Shown here piece by piece: positions 14,454-15,245 of a stretch of 15,245 nt of DNA; position 1 is the first letter of the stretch; each line of letters starts with the position of its first letter. The stretch comes from Victivallis vadensis (GTDB lineage Bacteria; Verrucomicrobiota; Lentisphaeria; Victivallales; GWF2-50-93). The notes beneath the pieces are model-generated. The model did not search any database. It was not told where the DNA came from and worked only from the letters and a program-made list of their open reading frames with translations. The translations under genes were made by a program, and so were the position numbers. Location of the stretch: assembly GCA_020718525.1 (NCBI GenBank), contig DYRX01000064.1, positions 1 through 15,245 on the forward strand. The letters run 5' to 3'.

Positions 14454-15200
14454 ATGAACGAGGAAAAATCAAATCAGGGCGTCGAGGCGCCGCCAATTCC
14501 ACGGCTGGCAAAAGATGAGACAGATTATGGCAAGCTTTCATGGATCGCGGAAAATCTTCTGAAGAATCCCCTGAAGGTGCTTGAGGCCATGCAGAATCCT
14601 TCTGGAAAAGGCATATTTGCATGCATGCTGATCATCAATATCACGTGCCTCATTGCGTACGGCCTGATCGTGGGAAGTTTTTCCGGAGGGATGCAATGGT
14701 ACATGTCGCCGCTCAAGATAGTGGCAGGAATGGCGCTGACCATCCTTTTCTGCTTCCCCAGTTTCTATATTTTCAATTGCCTCGGCGGAGTGGATATGAA
14801 GCCTTGGACAGCTTTTCTACTTCTCCTTTCAAGCGTTTCGGTCTTTTCAATTCTTCTGGTCGGATTCGCCCCAGTCGCCTGGGTCTTTTCCCAGTCGACC
14901 GCCACGGTATTCTTCATTGGTTTTTTCCATATTGCATTCTGGCTTGTCAGCACAGTATTTGGGATGCGCGTAATACTGAGGGCGGCGGAGGCATTCAAAT
15001 GCAAAAATATGAGCTATCCGATTTTCTGGATCGTGATTTTCGCAATCACATCCTTGCAGATGATGACGGCCCTGCGCCCTCTTGTCGGAAAATCGGAGAA
15101 TATTCTTCCGAAGGAGAAAATGTTTTTCCTATACCACTGGGGGAATCTATTCTCTCAAACCATTGACCTGGAAGAAAAGGAAGGCGTTCTGAGGCGCTAG
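14454..15200 (+). CDS. Multi-pass membrane protein, second of a paralogous pair
   Basis: This protein has 248 residues: an acidic/polar N-terminus of about 52 residues, then about five helices (54-74, 87-109, 118-145, 151-170, 188-205) and a charged tail. It aligns by eye with its upstream neighbour at YGLIVG (69-74), Q81, K88, AP (139-140) and QMMTALRPLVG (202-212), despite low overall identity. Its function is unknown; a Yip1-like or other small membrane-scaffold family is possible. AAAGGAG lies six bases before the ATG, and the gap to the upstream gene is 22 bases, so the two are co-expressed. The last 45 bases of the window (15201-15245) show no gene or terminator. Confidence 0.82.
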   Translation: MNEEKSNQGVEAPPIPRLAKDETDYGKLSWIAENLLKNPLKVLEAMQNPSGKGIFACMLIINITCLIAYGLIVGSFSGGMQWYMSPLKIVAGMALTILFCFPSFYIFNCLGGVDMKPWTAFLLLLSSVSVFSILLVGFAPVAWVFSQSTATVFFIGFFHIAFWLVSTVFGMRVILRAAEAFKCKNMSYPIFWIVIFAITSLQMMTALRPLVGKSENILPKEKMFFLYHWGNLFSQTIDLEEKEGVLRR

Positions 15201-15245
15201 TGTCATGTCCCTTAAATACTAATCGTAATACACTTGAATAATTTA

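Noticed and set aside
1..15245. CRISPR array, phage genes, transposase, toxin-antitoxin or defence cluster
   Set aside because: No spaced direct repeats, no integrase or transposase motif and no such gene pair was seen in either strand.

Overview
The window is a compact bacterial chromosomal segment of roughly even GC content, with the Arg codons AGA/AGG and Ile ATA used freely. The organism is most likely Gram-negative. Two observations point that way: a heptosyltransferase-type GT9 enzyme of LPS core assembly, and a secreted lytic transglycosylase of MltF-like build. The two multi-pass membrane proteins at the right end and the overall gene style remind me of Lentisphaerota/Kiritimatiellota/Planctomycetota genomes. 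That phylum guess is weak inference and no marker gene in the window settles it.

Left edge (1-745): the 3' part of a tRNA-Arg(CCG) is cut by the window start. It is followed by about 430 bp holding a decayed minus-strand reading frame, then a complete tRNA-Glu(TTC) with its own promoter, then a 190-bp spacer with no gene. Minus strand (746-2296): proC (pyrroline-5-carboxylate reductase) and a family 2 glycosyltransferase abut as TGA|ATG and are read leftward from a promoter near 2362-2390. The proC to ATP-grasp gap (2297-2566, about 270 bp) carries two divergent sigma70-like promoters. Between them lies a strong intrinsic terminator pointing left that belongs to no visible gene.

Plus strand, first block (about 2567-6443): a D-Ala-D-Ala-ligase-like ATP-grasp enzyme abuts thiE (thiamine phosphate synthase). 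A 713-residue secreted protein follows, with two tandem solute-binding (SBP_bac_3) domains and a C-terminal SLT lytic transglycosylase domain.

Plus strand, second block (6578-15200): hom (homoserine dehydrogenase with ACT domain), an aspartate kinase of the kind found in ectoine clusters, folD, apt, a calcineurin-like phosphoesterase, a WaaC-like GT9, a secreted protein of unknown family and two related multi-pass membrane proteins. Junctions within hom-ask-folD and apt-phosphoesterase are tight or overlapping, so these are probably co-transcribed. hom and ask act in the aspartate-to-homoserine branch, folD supplies one-carbon units and apt salvages adenine. The right-hand genes are envelope functions.

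Most of the window is housekeeping. I see no CRISPR array, phage, transposase, toxin-antitoxin pair or defence locus. The parts most worth a second look are the paralogous membrane pair with its secreted neighbour, the ectoine-type aspartokinase outside an ectoine cluster, the doubled sensor domain on the lytic transglycosylase, and the orphan terminator.
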